From contig CACGHD010000001.1 of assembly GCA_902572825.1 (NCBI GenBank), forward strand, positions 1 to 64,000: a stretch of 64,000 bases of DNA, read 5' to 3'. The notes below the pieces were generated by a model. The model did not search any database and was not told the origin of the DNA. It saw only the letters and a list, made by a program, of their open reading frames with translations. Of this stretch, positions 1 through 9,372 are shown piece after piece. Source of the DNA: an uncultured Prochlorococcus sp. (GTDB lineage: Bacteria > Cyanobacteriota > Cyanobacteriia > PCC-6307 > Cyanobiaceae). The position numbers and the translations under genes are program-made. The first letter of the stretch is position 1. Each line of letters starts with the position of its first letter.

Positions 1-334
1 CAATTTGTTAGAAAATGCGTTTAAATATGCCCAAAAAAATGCTGAAATTGGACTCGAAATTACGAGTAATGGACTTTGTATATTTGATGATGGTAAAAAA
101 ATAACCAAAAATGAAAACGAGAAAATTTTTGAAAAAGGTTTTAGAGGATCTGCCGCTAAAAAGAAGGATGGTACTGGTGTGGGACTTTTTTTGGCGAGGA
201 AATTAGCAAAACAAATTGGAGGCGATTTGAGATTGCTGGAAAATAACTCTATTGATAATACTGAGAAATCAATAAATCTTAAGAAGAAAAATATTTTCTA
301 TTTAGAACTACCTATAAAAGAATTGCATGCATAA
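1..334 (+). CDS. Two-component sensor histidine kinase, C-terminal fragment
   Basis: This is the last ~110 residues of a sensor histidine kinase whose 5' part lies before the window. The frame is already open at base 2 and begins inside the N box (NLLENAFKYA), so the TTG at base 5 is not the real start. A degenerate G1 box (DDGKK, second glycine missing), an F-box-like FEKGFRG and a G2 box (GTGVGLFLAR) follow, which together make the ATP-binding lid of an HATPase_c domain. The family autophosphorylates on a histidine in the missing part and passes the phosphate to a response regulator. Its last 23 bases overlap the end of convergent cobS. Specificity cannot be read from this piece. Confidence 0.85.
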   Translation, partial: NLLENAFKYAQKNAEIGLEITSNGLCIFDDGKKITKNENEKIFEKGFRGSAAKKKDGTGVGLFLARKLAKQIGGDLRLLENNSIDNTEKSINLKKKNIFYLELPIKELHA

Positions 335-1052
335 ACAACATTGCAGTTTCAACTAGTACAACACTTGCACCGCATGCATCTCCATTGAAGCCTCCAATTT
401 TATTACCCAGTATGATTGGGATAAAATAGCTTAGAAAAATACCAATCAAAATAAGAATTAAAAATTTAATTAATGTTGCTTGGGATGTAATTGAAACAAA
501 TTGGTATGCGATAAAAATTAAAAGAAAAAAAATGGAGATCAAAGATTCTTTTTTAAATCCATTCCAAAACTTTTTATGACTAATAGATTTTTTTTTATAA
601 CTCATATACTTAAACTTTTCTATAAAAAATAAATTTGAAAATCTTCCCCAAAATAAGCATATAGGTAAAACAAAAATTATTAGGTTTTGAATTTTCAGTA
701 TGCAAGCAATTTGAATTAAAGTTATAAAAACTAAAGCTTGAACGCCAAAGGAACCAACTTTACTGTCTTTCATAGCTTTTAAACGTCTCTTTTTACCTGC
801 AAAAATACCATCGAAAGTATCCATTAACCCATCGAGGTGCAGACCGCCAGTAATTAAATATCCCGAAGCCAAACAAATTAATGCGGATGCATAAATTGAC
901 CAGGAGTTTGCCCATAAAAAAAGAAAAATATAACTCTGAATTGTTCCAATAAAGAATCCTAAAGGAGGCGCAAATTGTGCAATATTTTTAAATTCCGGAT
1001 TAATTAAAGGTATCTTTGGAAAAGTCGTGTAGAAAATCCAAGATCCTGCCAA
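312..1052 (-). CDS. cobS: Cobalamin synthase CobS (adenosylcobinamide-GDP ribazoletransferase)
   Basis: CobS is a polytopic membrane enzyme that joins adenosylcobinamide-GDP to alpha-ribazole in the last stage of B12 (here pseudocobalamin) synthesis. Visible family motifs are GGLHLDGLMDTFDG near residues 69-82, which holds the acidic metal-binding residues, DSKVGSFG near 96-103, and GGFNGDACGA near the C-terminus. Several hydrophobic helices lie between them. The only standard start in the frame is TTG at 1052, giving 246 residues. The frame stays open upstream with plausible protein (YLIKNLAGSW) but no ATG, GTG or TTG, so the true start may be further upstream at a rare codon. It runs convergent with the histidine kinase and overlaps its end. 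Confidence 0.88.
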   Translation of the reverse strand: MAGSWIFYTTFPKIPLINPEFKNIAQFAPPLGFFIGTIQSYIFLFLWANSWSIYASALICLASGYLITGGLHLDGLMDTFDGIFAGKKRRLKAMKDSKVGSFGVQALVFITLIQIACILKIQNLIIFVLPICLFWGRFSNLFFIEKFKYMSYKKKSISHKKFWNGFKKESLISIFFLLIFIAYQFVSITSQATLIKFLILILIGIFLSYFIPIILGNKIGGFNGDACGASVVLVETAMLFMHAILL

Positions 1053-1148
1053 ATTTTTTATTAGATATTTTTTGATGAGAGAAAATAGAATCGAAATTAA
1101 ATAATAGGGTAGATTAATAAAAAAGTATTAAAAATTTTATAAATTATC

Positions 1149-2267
1149 GTGTTTGAATTTGAAATTACATCGCAGTGCAGCAATACAGCAGCAAGAACTG
1201 GTATATTTCATACACCAAATGGTGAGGTAAATACACCAAAATTTATGCCTGTGGGTACTTTGGCAACAGTTAAAGGAATTTCATCTAAGCAGTTAAGCTC
1301 TACAGGATCAGAAATGATTCTTTCAAATACCTTTCATCTTCATTTACAACCTGGAGAAAAATTAGTTAAAGAATCTGGCGGCATACATAAGTTCATGAAT
1401 TGGGATAAACCTATTCTTACTGATTCAGGAGGATATCAAGTTTTTAGTTTGGCAAAATTAAATAATATTTCTGATAAAGGTGTGGAATTTAAAAATCCAA
1501 GAGATGGTAGTCATGTTTTTTTATCACCTGAAAAAGTAATACAGATTCAAATGGATCTTGGATCGGATATTGCGATGGCTTTTGATCATTGCCCTCCTCA
1601 TACAGCTAACGAAAATGATATTGAGGACTCTTTGCAAAGAACTCATTCATGGTTGAAAAAATGTGTTGAGACACATCAGAAATCCAATCAAGCATTATTC
1701 GGCATAGTTCAAGGTGGTAAGTATCCTAGATTAAGAGAATATAGCGCCAAATATACAACTTCTTTTGATCTTCCAGGAATAGCAGTGGGCGGTGTAAGTG
1801 TTGGCGAGGCAGTCGAAGAAATACATAGTGTAATTAATTACGTCCCGAAATTCTTACCAATAAACAAACCAAGATATTTAATGGGGATTGGCTCTCTAAG
1901 AGAAATTTCTTTAGCAGTTGCTAATGGATTCGATATATTCGACTGTGTTTTGCCTACACGACTAGGAAGACATGGGACTGCATTTTTTAATGATGAAAGA
2001 TTGAATTTGCGAAATGCTCGATTTAAAAATGATTTTTCTCCGATTGACAAAACTTGTAAATGCGAAACCTGTAAGTCCTATTCTCGTGCATATTTACATC
2101 ATCTAATAAGAAATGATGAAATATTAGGGCTCACCCTAATAAGTTTGCATAATATTTCTCATTTAATAAGATTTACCAATGCAATTTCTGCTGCAATTAA
2201 AGATAATTGTTTTACAAATGATTTCGCTCCTTGGAAATCATCCTCTATTGCTCACCATACGTGGTAA
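1149..2267 (+). CDS. tgt: tRNA-guanine transglycosylase (queuine tRNA-ribosyltransferase)
   Basis: Tgt swaps guanine-34 of GUN-anticodon tRNAs (Tyr, His, Asp, Asn) for the queuosine precursor preQ1. The 372-residue length fits bacterial Tgt. [11 protein letters not shown] at about 91-101 carries the active-site aspartate, GGVSVGE and the LMGIGS segment shape the base pocket, and [12 protein letters not shown] holds the second catalytic aspartate. The C-terminal zinc site is a CxCx2C cluster near 302-307 followed by a histidine near 333. The start is GTG, since no in-frame ATG lies close by. The neighbours are unrelated: cobS is divergent and psbK follows 34 bases downstream on the same strand. 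Confidence 0.95.
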   Translation: MFEFEITSQCSNTAARTGIFHTPNGEVNTPKFMPVGTLATVKGISSKQLSSTGSEMILSNTFHLHLQPGEKLVKESGGIHKFMNWDKPILTDSGGYQVFSLAKLNNISDKGVEFKNPRDGSHVFLSPEKVIQIQMDLGSDIAMAFDHCPPHTANENDIEDSLQRTHSWLKKCVETHQKSNQALFGIVQGGKYPRLREYSAKYTTSFDLPGIAVGGVSVGEAVEEIHSVINYVPKFLPINKPRYLMGIGSLREISLAVANGFDIFDCVLPTRLGRHGTAFFNDERLNLRNARFKNDFSPIDKTCKCETCKSYSRAYLHHLIRNDEILGLTLISLHNISHLIRFTNAISAAIKDNCFTNDFAPWKSSSIAHHTW

Positions 2268-2301
2268 CGTCTTAACATAATTAATTAAATTATCAAAAAA
2301 G

Positions 2302-2442
2302 GTGCTCATTCTATTTAATACATTCGCTGAATTGCCAGAGGCTTACAAGGCCTTTGCTCCAACTGTTGATGTTCTTCCACTCATTCCTTTATTTTTCTTT
2401 TTGTTGGTATTTGTTTGGCAAGCTGCAGTTGGATTTAAATAA
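2302..2442 (+). CDS. psbK: Photosystem II reaction centre protein K
   Basis: This small gene encodes 46 residues. The C-terminal part matches the mature PsbK family closely: after the AELPEAY region comes [15 protein letters not shown] and the ending [10 protein letters not shown]. PsbK is a single-span thylakoid subunit that binds near CP43 and helps hold plastoquinone and carotenoid at the photosystem II edge. The first ~9 residues are a short leader that is normally cleaved. The start is GTG at 2302, as no ATG is in frame. It lies 34 bases after tgt on the same strand and ends 25 bases before a convergent oxidoreductase gene. Confidence 0.93.
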
Positions 2443-2467
2443 ATTCTCTTAGTTTAGATTGTTACTA

Positions 2468-3472
2468 TTAGAAGGGATTTTCAAGTAAAATCGCATCTCC
2501 AGAATTTTCTACAGCACACTCTATAAAATCAGCAATTTTTAAAGCTCTTGAGGCTTGCTCACCATCTACCTCAGGGCTTTCTTTGCCTTGAACACATTTA
2601 AGAAAATGCTCTAGTTCTGCATAAAGAGGTTCAATGGAGGTTGTGCTAACTTCTTCGACATATCCATCATTTCTATAAACTAATTCGCCATGCTCTGCAG
2701 TATATGATTCATGAGACTTGCGATGGATTTGTAAAGAGTGATTTAAGAAATCAGTTTCTACTAGCCCATTTTGACAGTGAGCGCTTAAACTTCTAATTTT
2801 TTTGTGACTCATTTTGCTGGCAGTTAAGCTTGCAATAACATTATTTTTAAAAACTAAAGTAGCATTAACGTAATCTATTAATCCTTCGCTATTTCTGCCT
2901 CCAACAGCTGCTAATTTTTGTATTTTTGAGTTTACAAGCTCTAAAACAAGGTCAATGTCATGAATCATTAAATCCATTACTACAGATACATCATTGGCTC
3001 TGTCTGCATGTGGACTATGCCTCCTTGCTTCTAAAACAACGATTTCTTCATTATGTACTATTTTATTTAATTCCCTAAAAGCAGGATTAAATCTCTCAAT
3101 ATGACCAACTTGTAATAGACACTTACTTGCATGAGCGGCCTCTATTAAAGATTTTGCTTCTAATTCGTTAGCTGCAATTGGTTTTTCAATGAGTACGTTA
3201 GTTCTTCCATTGAGACAATCTAGTCCTACTTTTTGATGAAGTAGTGTAGGGACAGCGATGCAGATAGCATCAACTTTTGGAATTAAGTCCTTATAATCTT
3301 GAAACCATTCACATTGAAATTGTTCAGTAGCTAATTTACCTCTCTCTTCATTTGGATCTGCTACTCCAACGAGATTTGCATCTTTGAGTAAACTTAGTAC
3401 TCGAGCATGATGCCAGCCCATATTCCCTATACCTATGACTCCAACCTTTACGGGTGATGAGGTTGGTTGCAT
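2468..3472 (-). CDS. Gfo/Idh/MocA family NAD(P)-dependent oxidoreductase
   Basis: A 334-residue dehydrogenase of the glucose-fructose oxidoreductase / inositol dehydrogenase family. The N-terminal Rossmann fold shows GVIGIGNMGWHH (residues 11-22), and the family signature EKP sits at 96-98. DLMIHDIDL near 167-175 supplies the histidine and aspartate of the substrate site, and the C-terminal half is the GFO/IDH/MocA alpha/beta domain. Such enzymes oxidise or reduce sugars, sugar nucleotides or inositols, and the substrate cannot be told from the sequence. It starts 14 bases after the downstream end of the CNNM gene on the same strand, so the two may be co-transcribed. Confidence 0.85.
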   Translation of the reverse strand: MQPTSSPVKVGVIGIGNMGWHHARVLSLLKDANLVGVADPNEERGKLATEQFQCEWFQDYKDLIPKVDAICIAVPTLLHQKVGLDCLNGRTNVLIEKPIAANELEAKSLIEAAHASKCLLQVGHIERFNPAFRELNKIVHNEEIVVLEARRHSPHADRANDVSVVMDLMIHDIDLVLELVNSKIQKLAAVGGRNSEGLIDYVNATLVFKNNVIASLTASKMSHKKIRSLSAHCQNGLVETDFLNHSLQIHRKSHESYTAEHGELVYRNDGYVEEVSTTSIEPLYAELEHFLKCVQGKESPEVDGEQASRALKIADFIECAVENSGDAILLENPF

Positions 3473-3486
3473 AATTTCAAATCCAT

Positions 3487-4791
3487 TTATTTATTATTAT
3501 TATCCTCCATGGGGAGCCACATTTTGCTTTTGGGGAGAATTATTTTAACACGATCAATTTTTGGACCTGACATAGAAATTACTTCAAATTTCATGTTATT
3601 AAAATCTAAAAGGTCCCCAATTTTTGGAACCATTTGAAATTTTTCTAGCATAAATCCAGCAAGAGTATGATAATCGGTGCCTTCTGGAATGGAACATCCT
3701 AACTTTTTATTGATATCAATAATTTCTGATTTTCCAGCTATTGACCATTTTCTAGAAAAATTATCTAACATTCTCATGTCTGAATTAATTCTATTGTTGA
3801 GCATTTCCTCTCCAACTATTTCACCATTTAGATCTGCTGCAGTTATGAGCCCCTCTGTCCCACCGTGTTCATCAACTACTAGTAAGAAAGGATTGTAGTC
3901 TCTTACTATTGGAAATATTTCTGCTAATGAACATGTTTCTATAATTTTTGTTACTGGTAAAAGGAACGGCTCTAATAATGTATTGGCTTCCATTTCACCT
4001 TTTGAAATTGGTTTAGCTAGATAACGCAAATCTAATACACCTAATACATCATCTAAAGACTCACCAATCACAAAGAAGCGAGCATGGCGAGTTTTATCAA
4101 CTTGTTTCATAAGTTCTGAAAAGGTTATATTTTTTGGCAAAGTTACCATTTCAGATCTTGGAATCATTACTTCTTTAACTTGTGTATCTTTTAAAGCAAA
4201 AACTCCTTCAAGAATATTTTTCTCATCTGGTTTTAAACCTGTTACATTATCTGTCTCTATAAGAGTTTCTAATTCTCCTGCGGATAAACCAGAGTTTAAA
4301 GAATCCCATTTGTTATTTAAATTGAACAAGCCTAAACAGGCGCTTGCGAAGAATTCTATTGTCTTCACTATAGGATTCATAGCTTTTCTAACAGCATCGA
4401 ATATTGTTGTAAGCCTTAATGCAGCAGATTCTGGATTGTTAATTACTAGTGCTTTAGGAATTAGTCCAGAAACGAGGGTAACAACTAAAACAACAAATAA
4501 AAACAATAGAAGATCATAAAATCTATTTGACAAAATATTACTTTTCCAATAATCATTAGCCAGATTATTGCTGAGCCATCCAATTGCAATTAATGAAATT
4601 GTTACTCCAAATTGAGAGGCAATTAATGAAGATCTAAAGCGTTTTTGAATTTTTAAAATTGAAAATGCTCCTTTCTTTTTTTCTTCTATTAACCTCAAAA
4701 CTTTACTTGGCCTTATTAATAAAAAAGAGAGTTCACTCGCTGCAAAAAAAGCTGGTAAAAATAAAAGAAATAAAAGTAGAGTTATTTTCAT
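3487..4791 (-). CDS. CNNM/CorC-type membrane protein with CBS domains (hemolysin C-like)
   Basis: The 434 residues follow the CNNM/HlyC plan. The N-terminus is a DUF21 transmembrane domain of about 170 residues with several hydrophobic helices and the opening helix FLPAFFAASELSF. A paired CBS module follows, beginning near KEVMIPRSEMV and containing LLVVDEHGGTEGL. A C-terminal CorC_HlyC domain lies at about 345-430. Family members transport Mg2+/Co2+ or sense nucleotides through the CBS pair; the name hemolysin is historical. The gene starts 18 bases from tRNA-Met and lies upstream of the Gfo/Idh gene on the same strand. Confidence 0.85.
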   Translation of the reverse strand: MKITLLLFLLFLPAFFAASELSFLLIRPSKVLRLIEEKKKGAFSILKIQKRFRSSLIASQFGVTISLIAIGWLSNNLANDYWKSNILSNRFYDLLLFLFVVLVVTLVSGLIPKALVINNPESAALRLTTIFDAVRKAMNPIVKTIEFFASACLGLFNLNNKWDSLNSGLSAGELETLIETDNVTGLKPDEKNILEGVFALKDTQVKEVMIPRSEMVTLPKNITFSELMKQVDKTRHARFFVIGESLDDVLGVLDLRYLAKPISKGEMEANTLLEPFLLPVTKIIETCSLAEIFPIVRDYNPFLLVVDEHGGTEGLITAADLNGEIVGEEMLNNRINSDMRMLDNFSRKWSIAGKSEIIDINKKLGCSIPEGTDYHTLAGFMLEKFQMVPKIGDLLDFNNMKFEVISMSGPKIDRVKIILPKSKMWLPMEDNNNK

Positions 4792-4809
4792 TCAATGACA
4801 AATGAATAA

Positions 4810-4882
4810 TGGGGGTGGCGAGGATCGAACTCGCCTTAGCCAAATTATGAGTTTGGTGCATTCACCAGATTGCTACACCCCC
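4810..4882 (-). tRNA. tRNA-Met (CAU)
   Basis: The minus strand folds into a 73-nt cloverleaf. The 7-bp acceptor pairs GGGGGTG with CACCCCC and has discriminator A. The anticodon stem is CCAAA/TTTGG with loop CTCATAA, so the anticodon is CAT (plus-strand atg at 4847-4849). The T arm is GCGAG-TTCGATC-CTCGC. No 3' CCA is encoded. A CAU anticodon could also mark a lysidine-modified tRNA-Ile2. The acceptor lacks the initiator-type 1-72 mismatch, so this is not the fMet tRNA; elongator Met is the likelier reading. Confidence 0.88.
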
Positions 4883-5023
4883 AAGGGAATTTGTGTAATT
4901 TTAATTACATTGAATTTCAATATACAATATAAAAATAATATTTCAAAAAACACCTCATTAGGAAGTTTTTGTGAGATTTCTTTTTTTTCTTCTAATCTTT
5001 AAATATAAATTAAACTTTTACTA

Positions 5024-5584
5024 ATGGGCACTTTTTCGGAAAAGTATGATTTAAATAAAGCAAAATTGTTAAAACAGTTAATTGAAAAATCTTACAAGAA
5101 AGGAAACTTCACTTTATCTTCAGGAAAAAAAAGCAGTCATTACTTGAACTGTAAACCAGTGTCATTAAGTGGCGAAGGCTTAGATTTAATAAGTGAATTA
5201 TTTTTAGATTTAAAGGACTCAAGGTCAAAAGCTGTAGCAGGATTGACATTAGGAGCAGATCCTCTTGTAAGTGGATTAATCGTCAAAGCAGCTTCACAAG
5301 GACTAGATCTTAATGGTTTAATAATTCGGAAAGAGATAAAACAATACGGAACTAAAGCTGGAATAGAGGGGCCTTCATTAGAAGAAGGAACTTTGGTAAC
5401 TGTCTTAGAGGATGTTGTTACAACTGCTGGTTCAGTGATAAAAGCTATAAAAAAGTTACGCGAAAATAATTATCTTGTTGAGGAAGTTTTGTCTATAGTT
5501 GATAGGCAAGAAGGTGGATTAGAAGCCCTAGAAGATGAAAATGTTAAATTAAAGAGTCTTTTTACGATAAAAGACTTTTTATAA
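5024..5584 (+). CDS. pyrE: Orotate phosphoribosyltransferase
   Basis: PyrE condenses orotate with PRPP to give orotidine monophosphate, the fifth step of pyrimidine synthesis. The 186-residue protein has [16 protein letters not shown] near 29-44 (substrate loop), [15 protein letters not shown] near 102-116 (the mobile loop with catalytic lysines) and the PRPP-binding motif [11 protein letters not shown] at 127-137. The length is near the short end for cyanobacterial PyrE but no motif is missing. The gene begins with ATG and is followed after 10 bases by the YgfZ-like gene, so the two are probably co-transcribed. Confidence 0.93.
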   Translation: MGTFSEKYDLNKAKLLKQLIEKSYKKGNFTLSSGKKSSHYLNCKPVSLSGEGLDLISELFLDLKDSRSKAVAGLTLGADPLVSGLIVKAASQGLDLNGLIIRKEIKQYGTKAGIEGPSLEEGTLVTVLEDVVTTAGSVIKAIKKLRENNYLVEEVLSIVDRQEGGLEALEDENVKLKSLFTIKDFL

Positions 5585-5594
5585 TTACTTCAAA

Positions 5595-6431
5595 ATGCAG
5601 GATATAAAAAAAAAGTTTTGGCTTGAAAAATTTGATTGTTTTTCTATTACTGGAAAAGATGCCAGAAAATTTTTGAATGGAATAACAACTGGTAATATTC
5701 TTAATTCAGAAAATAAAGTTATCAAAACTTGTTGGTTAACTCCAAATGGAGTTCTAAGATCATTAATTGAAATTATTTTTTTAGAAAGAAACTTAGAAGT
5801 AATTATCTTGGCGGGTAATGCGAATGAAATAATTGATTACTTTAATCAAATAATTTTTCCAGCGGACGATGTACTTCTAAGTGAACCTTTCTTGATAAAT
5901 AGAATTCAGGAAATTGACGAATCTAGTTCATGGAGAACTCCCCAGCCTATTTTCTTCAAAATAGAAGATAAAGAATTTGAAATATACAAAAATAAACTAA
6001 ATTTGCTAAATCCCAATGATTTAAAACTTTGGAAGATTAATCAGGCAATACCCTCATTAGAAATGGAAATAAACGGAAAAAATAATCCTCTTGAGCTTGG
6101 ATTACAAGATCTTATAGATTTTAATAAAGGTTGTTATTTAGGACAAGAAACAATGTCAAAAATAAAAAATGTTTCTTCTTTAAAACAAGAAATAAGAATT
6201 TGGAAATCATTTGAATCTAATTTTAATTTAGACGTTGAAGATAAAAATTTATATATAAATTCTGCCAAGGATATTTCTGTAGGCAAAATAACTAGTTTTT
6301 TCAAATCAGATTCTCAAATAAAAGGTTTAGCAATGATAAAAAGAAAATATTTAGAGGAAGGAAGTTATTTTTTTTCAGAAATTTTTGGAAAAATTACTAT
6401 TAATAAATCTGTAGGATCAATTTTTCTTTAA
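5595..6431 (+). CDS. YgfZ/GcvT-family folate-binding protein (iron-sulfur assembly)
   Basis: The 278 residues resemble the aminomethyltransferase-fold YgfZ/IBA57 family. The hallmark KGCYLGQE, with its conserved cysteine, lies at 178-185, and the N-terminal half has the GcvT-like segment ARKFLNGITTGNI. In other bacteria YgfZ uses tetrahydrofolate and helps maturation or repair of certain Fe-S enzymes such as MiaB. This copy is lysine- and asparagine-rich, as is usual for the window. It follows pyrE by 10 bases and overlaps the end of the convergent nuclease gene by 15 bases. Confidence 0.85.
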   Translation: MQDIKKKFWLEKFDCFSITGKDARKFLNGITTGNILNSENKVIKTCWLTPNGVLRSLIEIIFLERNLEVIILAGNANEIIDYFNQIIFPADDVLLSEPFLINRIQEIDESSSWRTPQPIFFKIEDKEFEIYKNKLNLLNPNDLKLWKINQAIPSLEMEINGKNNPLELGLQDLIDFNKGCYLGQETMSKIKNVSSLKQEIRIWKSFESNFNLDVEDKNLYINSAKDISVGKITSFFKSDSQIKGLAMIKRKYLEEGSYFFSEIFGKITINKSVGSIFL

Positions 6432-7835
6432 TTGATTTTTGATTAAATATTCTGCAATTTGTAGAGTAGCCAAACAATCATCTTTGTTATATTGGATAAT
6501 TTTTTTTAAAAATATTTCGTTTTCTGTAATTTGATATTGAATCCACCAATAAAGGGCTTTCGAGCCACTTACATTTTTCTGCATCCATTCAAATCCAAGC
6601 CAATTAGAAACTGTTTTTAAGCCATAGTTTTTTAGTGGTAATATCCAAGACTTCCTTATTAAGGTATGTAAGTCTATAAATCTTGAGGCAAGAGAATCAA
6701 TTTCTTCAAAACTAAAATTTAGGTTTTTAGCAATATTAATTATTGCTATCTTTTCAGTTTCTCCGTAATGTAAAACTGGCCATTCCTTCTGTGAAAAAAG
6801 TATTTCAATAATTTCCCTGTAAGATTCTCCTTTATTGTTTTTTAGATTAAAAATTGGTTTATAAATAGGATCTTCTTTTTTTGTAAACAAATTATTTATT
6901 TTTAAAAAACCATATAAAAAGTCATGCTTATCATCTGGATTTGACTCAATATCAAATATATAAAATCCTGAACATGTTTTTTCTAGTAGTTCGTTATTAT
7001 CTTTTTTATTGAAAATGGGATATGGTTCCCCAGAAATATAAGCTTGTGCTTGCCTTACAAATACGGATGCTTTTTCATACTTTTGATCCTTGAAGTTAGA
7101 TAATTTCTCTCCGAGTTGTTTTTCGCTATACGAAGCTAATGTTTGGGTATCAGATATTCCATTTGTTATGAGTAATGATGCCGTTTTGGATCCTATCCCA
7201 TCTATATCTGTTAGATATCCATTCTCTTTTGCTTCTTTATCACAAAATTTTTGCCATGAACAAATAGTACATTTTTTTCTATCTTGAGTTATTTCTGGCA
7301 TAAATCCCTCCAAGCATTCATTCAAACTTAATAAAACATTCAAAACCTTTTTTCTTAATTTTTTATTTAAATAAATTTCTTCAACATTAACTTTTTTATT
7401 AAAACTTGAAATTACTAATCCTTTCTCAATTTTAGATTCTTGAAAAGATTCCAACAGCATAGAACTAAAAGCTAAGTCGAATAAATGTTCTTTAGTGGTT
7501 TTGTGGCCTAACTTATAAACAGCAGGTAAATATTTATATTGTCCCCATTTACTTTTACCTTTAGTTTTTAAAAGTAATTGTGGACGTATCTCTGCGTTTA
7601 TATTTTGGAAAAGGTTACCTTTGATTTTTAATCCAATTACCCCTTGATAACCATTTTCACAAGCTTTTAATCCTGTATATATTTCACTATTACAAAATTC
7701 AGAGAAAATTTGAAACTGCTTGATTTTGTCTATAGCTTTATGGGGAGACCAAACTTCAGAAGATTTTTTACCCTTAAAATCTAGCCATGCTTTTCTTTTG
7801 CATCTTGTAAAACTTTTTAAATGTAGAGAATTCAA
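6417..7835 (-). CDS. TM0106-type RecB-like nuclease with Fe-S cysteines and RNase H-like domain
   Basis: The 472-residue protein joins an N-terminal RecB/Cas4-like PD-(D/E)XK region, a helix-hairpin-helix (DIDGIGSKTASLL, about 210-222) and a C-terminal RNase H-like exonuclease part. The latter shows FYIFDIES with D-x-E and a late YNKDDCLAT motif. Four cysteines, C12 in the opening RCKRKAWL and C189, C192 and C198 in CTICSWQKFC, are spaced as in the 4Fe-4S cluster of Cas4/AddB nucleases. The cellular role of this family is poorly known, with DNA repair or processing likely. No cas genes or repeats are nearby. It converges on, and overlaps, the YgfZ-like gene. Confidence 0.8.
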   Translation of the reverse strand: MNSLHLKSFTRCKRKAWLDFKGKKSSEVWSPHKAIDKIKQFQIFSEFCNSEIYTGLKACENGYQGVIGLKIKGNLFQNINAEIRPQLLLKTKGKSKWGQYKYLPAVYKLGHKTTKEHLFDLAFSSMLLESFQESKIEKGLVISSFNKKVNVEEIYLNKKLRKKVLNVLLSLNECLEGFMPEITQDRKKCTICSWQKFCDKEAKENGYLTDIDGIGSKTASLLITNGISDTQTLASYSEKQLGEKLSNFKDQKYEKASVFVRQAQAYISGEPYPIFNKKDNNELLEKTCSGFYIFDIESNPDDKHDFLYGFLKINNLFTKKEDPIYKPIFNLKNNKGESYREIIEILFSQKEWPVLHYGETEKIAIINIAKNLNFSFEEIDSLASRFIDLHTLIRKSWILPLKNYGLKTVSNWLGFEWMQKNVSGSKALYWWIQYQITENEIFLKKIIQYNKDDCLATLQIAEYLIKNQLKKN

Positions 7836-7915
7836 ATTATTTTTTTAGGGCGGTTTTAAAATTTACTCATATAAATTAGTATAGATAATTAGAGGAAATC
7901 AAGGAAATTTTAAAT

Positions 7916-9370
7916 TTGACAGATGATAAATTAGATAAGATAAAATTTGGAACTGATGGGTGGAGAGGAATTATTGGATTTGATTTTAATTTATCCAATC
8001 TTTCAAGAGTTGTAGTTGCTGCATGCCAGGAGTTGCATTATCAATACTATAAAGATGTTAATTCAAAGAAAATTATTATTGGATATGATCGAAGATTTAT
8101 GGCTTGTGAATTTGCGAAGCAAATAGTGCCTTTTGTGAGAGGATGTGGTTTTGAACCGATTTTATCCGATAGCTTTGTTACAACACCCTCTTGTAGTTTC
8201 TATGCCAAAGAAGTCGGTTGTCTTGGAGCGTTAGTAATTACAGCAAGTCATAATCCATATAATTGGCTAGGTCTGAAAATAAAGAGCTTTAATGGATGTT
8301 CTGTTGACGAATCTTTTACAAGTGAAGTTGAAAAAAGATTAATGCTTGGAAATTCAATTGAAAAAATAGATGGTATTAATCAATTGGTAGATATTAAGAA
8401 ATTTCATTTAGATAGAATTAAATCCCTTTTTGATATTGACTATATTTCCAAGAGATTAAAAAAAATGAAATTGAGAATTTTTGTAGATTCTATGCATGGT
8501 TCAGCTGCAAATTGTATGGCTGAGATTTTTGCTTCTAATGATTTAGAAGTTATTTCAGAAATCAGGAATGATGCTGATCCTTTTTTTGGAGGAAAACCTC
8601 CTGAACCTCTTTTGAATTATGCAGATGATCTAAAACAAACACTAATGAAAAATTCAACAAATGAAGTGAAAACTTTAGGAATTATATTTGATGGTGATGG
8701 CGATAGAATTGCGGCAATTGATGAAAAAGGAAGATACTCTAGTACTCAAGATTTACTCCCATACTTTATTAGCTATTTGGGCGAAATTAAAAATAATTCT
8801 TATCCAGTTTTAAAGACTGTTAGTGGTTCAGATATTATTAAAAATATATCAGAGAGTCAAAATAGAGATGTTTTTGAACTTCCAGTTGGCTTTAAATATA
8901 TTGCTGAAAAAATGATTAAAGAAAAAATATTTATTGGAGGAGAGGAATCTGGGGGAGTTGGTTTTGGTGACTTTATGCCTGAAAGAGATGCTCTATATGC
9001 AGCGATGATTTTATTAAATGGAATTGCTGAAAAATCTCAGTATTTATATGAAACCTTAGATGAAATTCAAGAAGATTTTGGGCCAAGTTTTTATAAAAGA
9101 ATTGATATTAAATTTCCAAATCAGTCAGAAAAAAATAACGTAAAAGAATTTATCATAGATAATATTCCTGAGAATATTAATAATCACAAGTTAAAAAGTA
9201 TCTCAAAGATCGATGGAATAAAGTTGAGAATTGATAAAAATTTTTGGCTTCTTTTTAGGTTTTCAGGAACGGAACCTCTTTTAAGGTTATATTGTGAAGC
9301 ACCAAAAGAATCTTATCTAATTGAGGTATTAGAGTGGGGTCAAGAATTTATAAATTTGGCAGGAAAATAA
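7916..9370 (+). CDS. Phosphoglucomutase/phosphomannomutase family protein
   Basis: An alpha-D-phosphohexomutase of 484 residues that moves phosphate between C1 and C6 of a hexose. All four domain signatures are present. The phosphoserine loop TASHNPYN has the active serine near residue 111. The metal-binding DGDGDR lies near 255-260, the sugar-binding loop GGEESGG near 342, and the phosphate-binding RFSGTEPLLRLY near the C-terminus. Whether glucose or mannose phosphate is preferred cannot be told. The start is TTG, as no ATG is in frame upstream. The next gene, rdgB, follows after only 2 bases, so the two form an operon. Confidence 0.92.
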   Translation: MTDDKLDKIKFGTDGWRGIIGFDFNLSNLSRVVVAACQELHYQYYKDVNSKKIIIGYDRRFMACEFAKQIVPFVRGCGFEPILSDSFVTTPSCSFYAKEVGCLGALVITASHNPYNWLGLKIKSFNGCSVDESFTSEVEKRLMLGNSIEKIDGINQLVDIKKFHLDRIKSLFDIDYISKRLKKMKLRIFVDSMHGSAANCMAEIFASNDLEVISEIRNDADPFFGGKPPEPLLNYADDLKQTLMKNSTNEVKTLGIIFDGDGDRIAAIDEKGRYSSTQDLLPYFISYLGEIKNNSYPVLKTVSGSDIIKNISESQNRDVFELPVGFKYIAEKMIKEKIFIGGEESGGVGFGDFMPERDALYAAMILLNGIAEKSQYLYETLDEIQEDFGPSFYKRIDIKFPNQSEKNNVKEFIIDNIPENINNHKLKSISKIDGIKLRIDKNFWLLFRFSGTEPLLRLYCEAPKESYLIEVLEWGQEFINLAGK

Positions 9371-9372
9371 GG

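Noticed and set aside
4802..5002. 66-codon frame over tRNA-Met
   Set aside because: It starts in the antisense of the tRNA and its product is not protein-like; the tRNA explains the region.
9334..9372. Longer rdgB start at GTG 9334
   Set aside because: It would overlap the mutase gene and add a basic tail absent from Ham1 proteins; ATG 9373 gives the conserved N-terminus.
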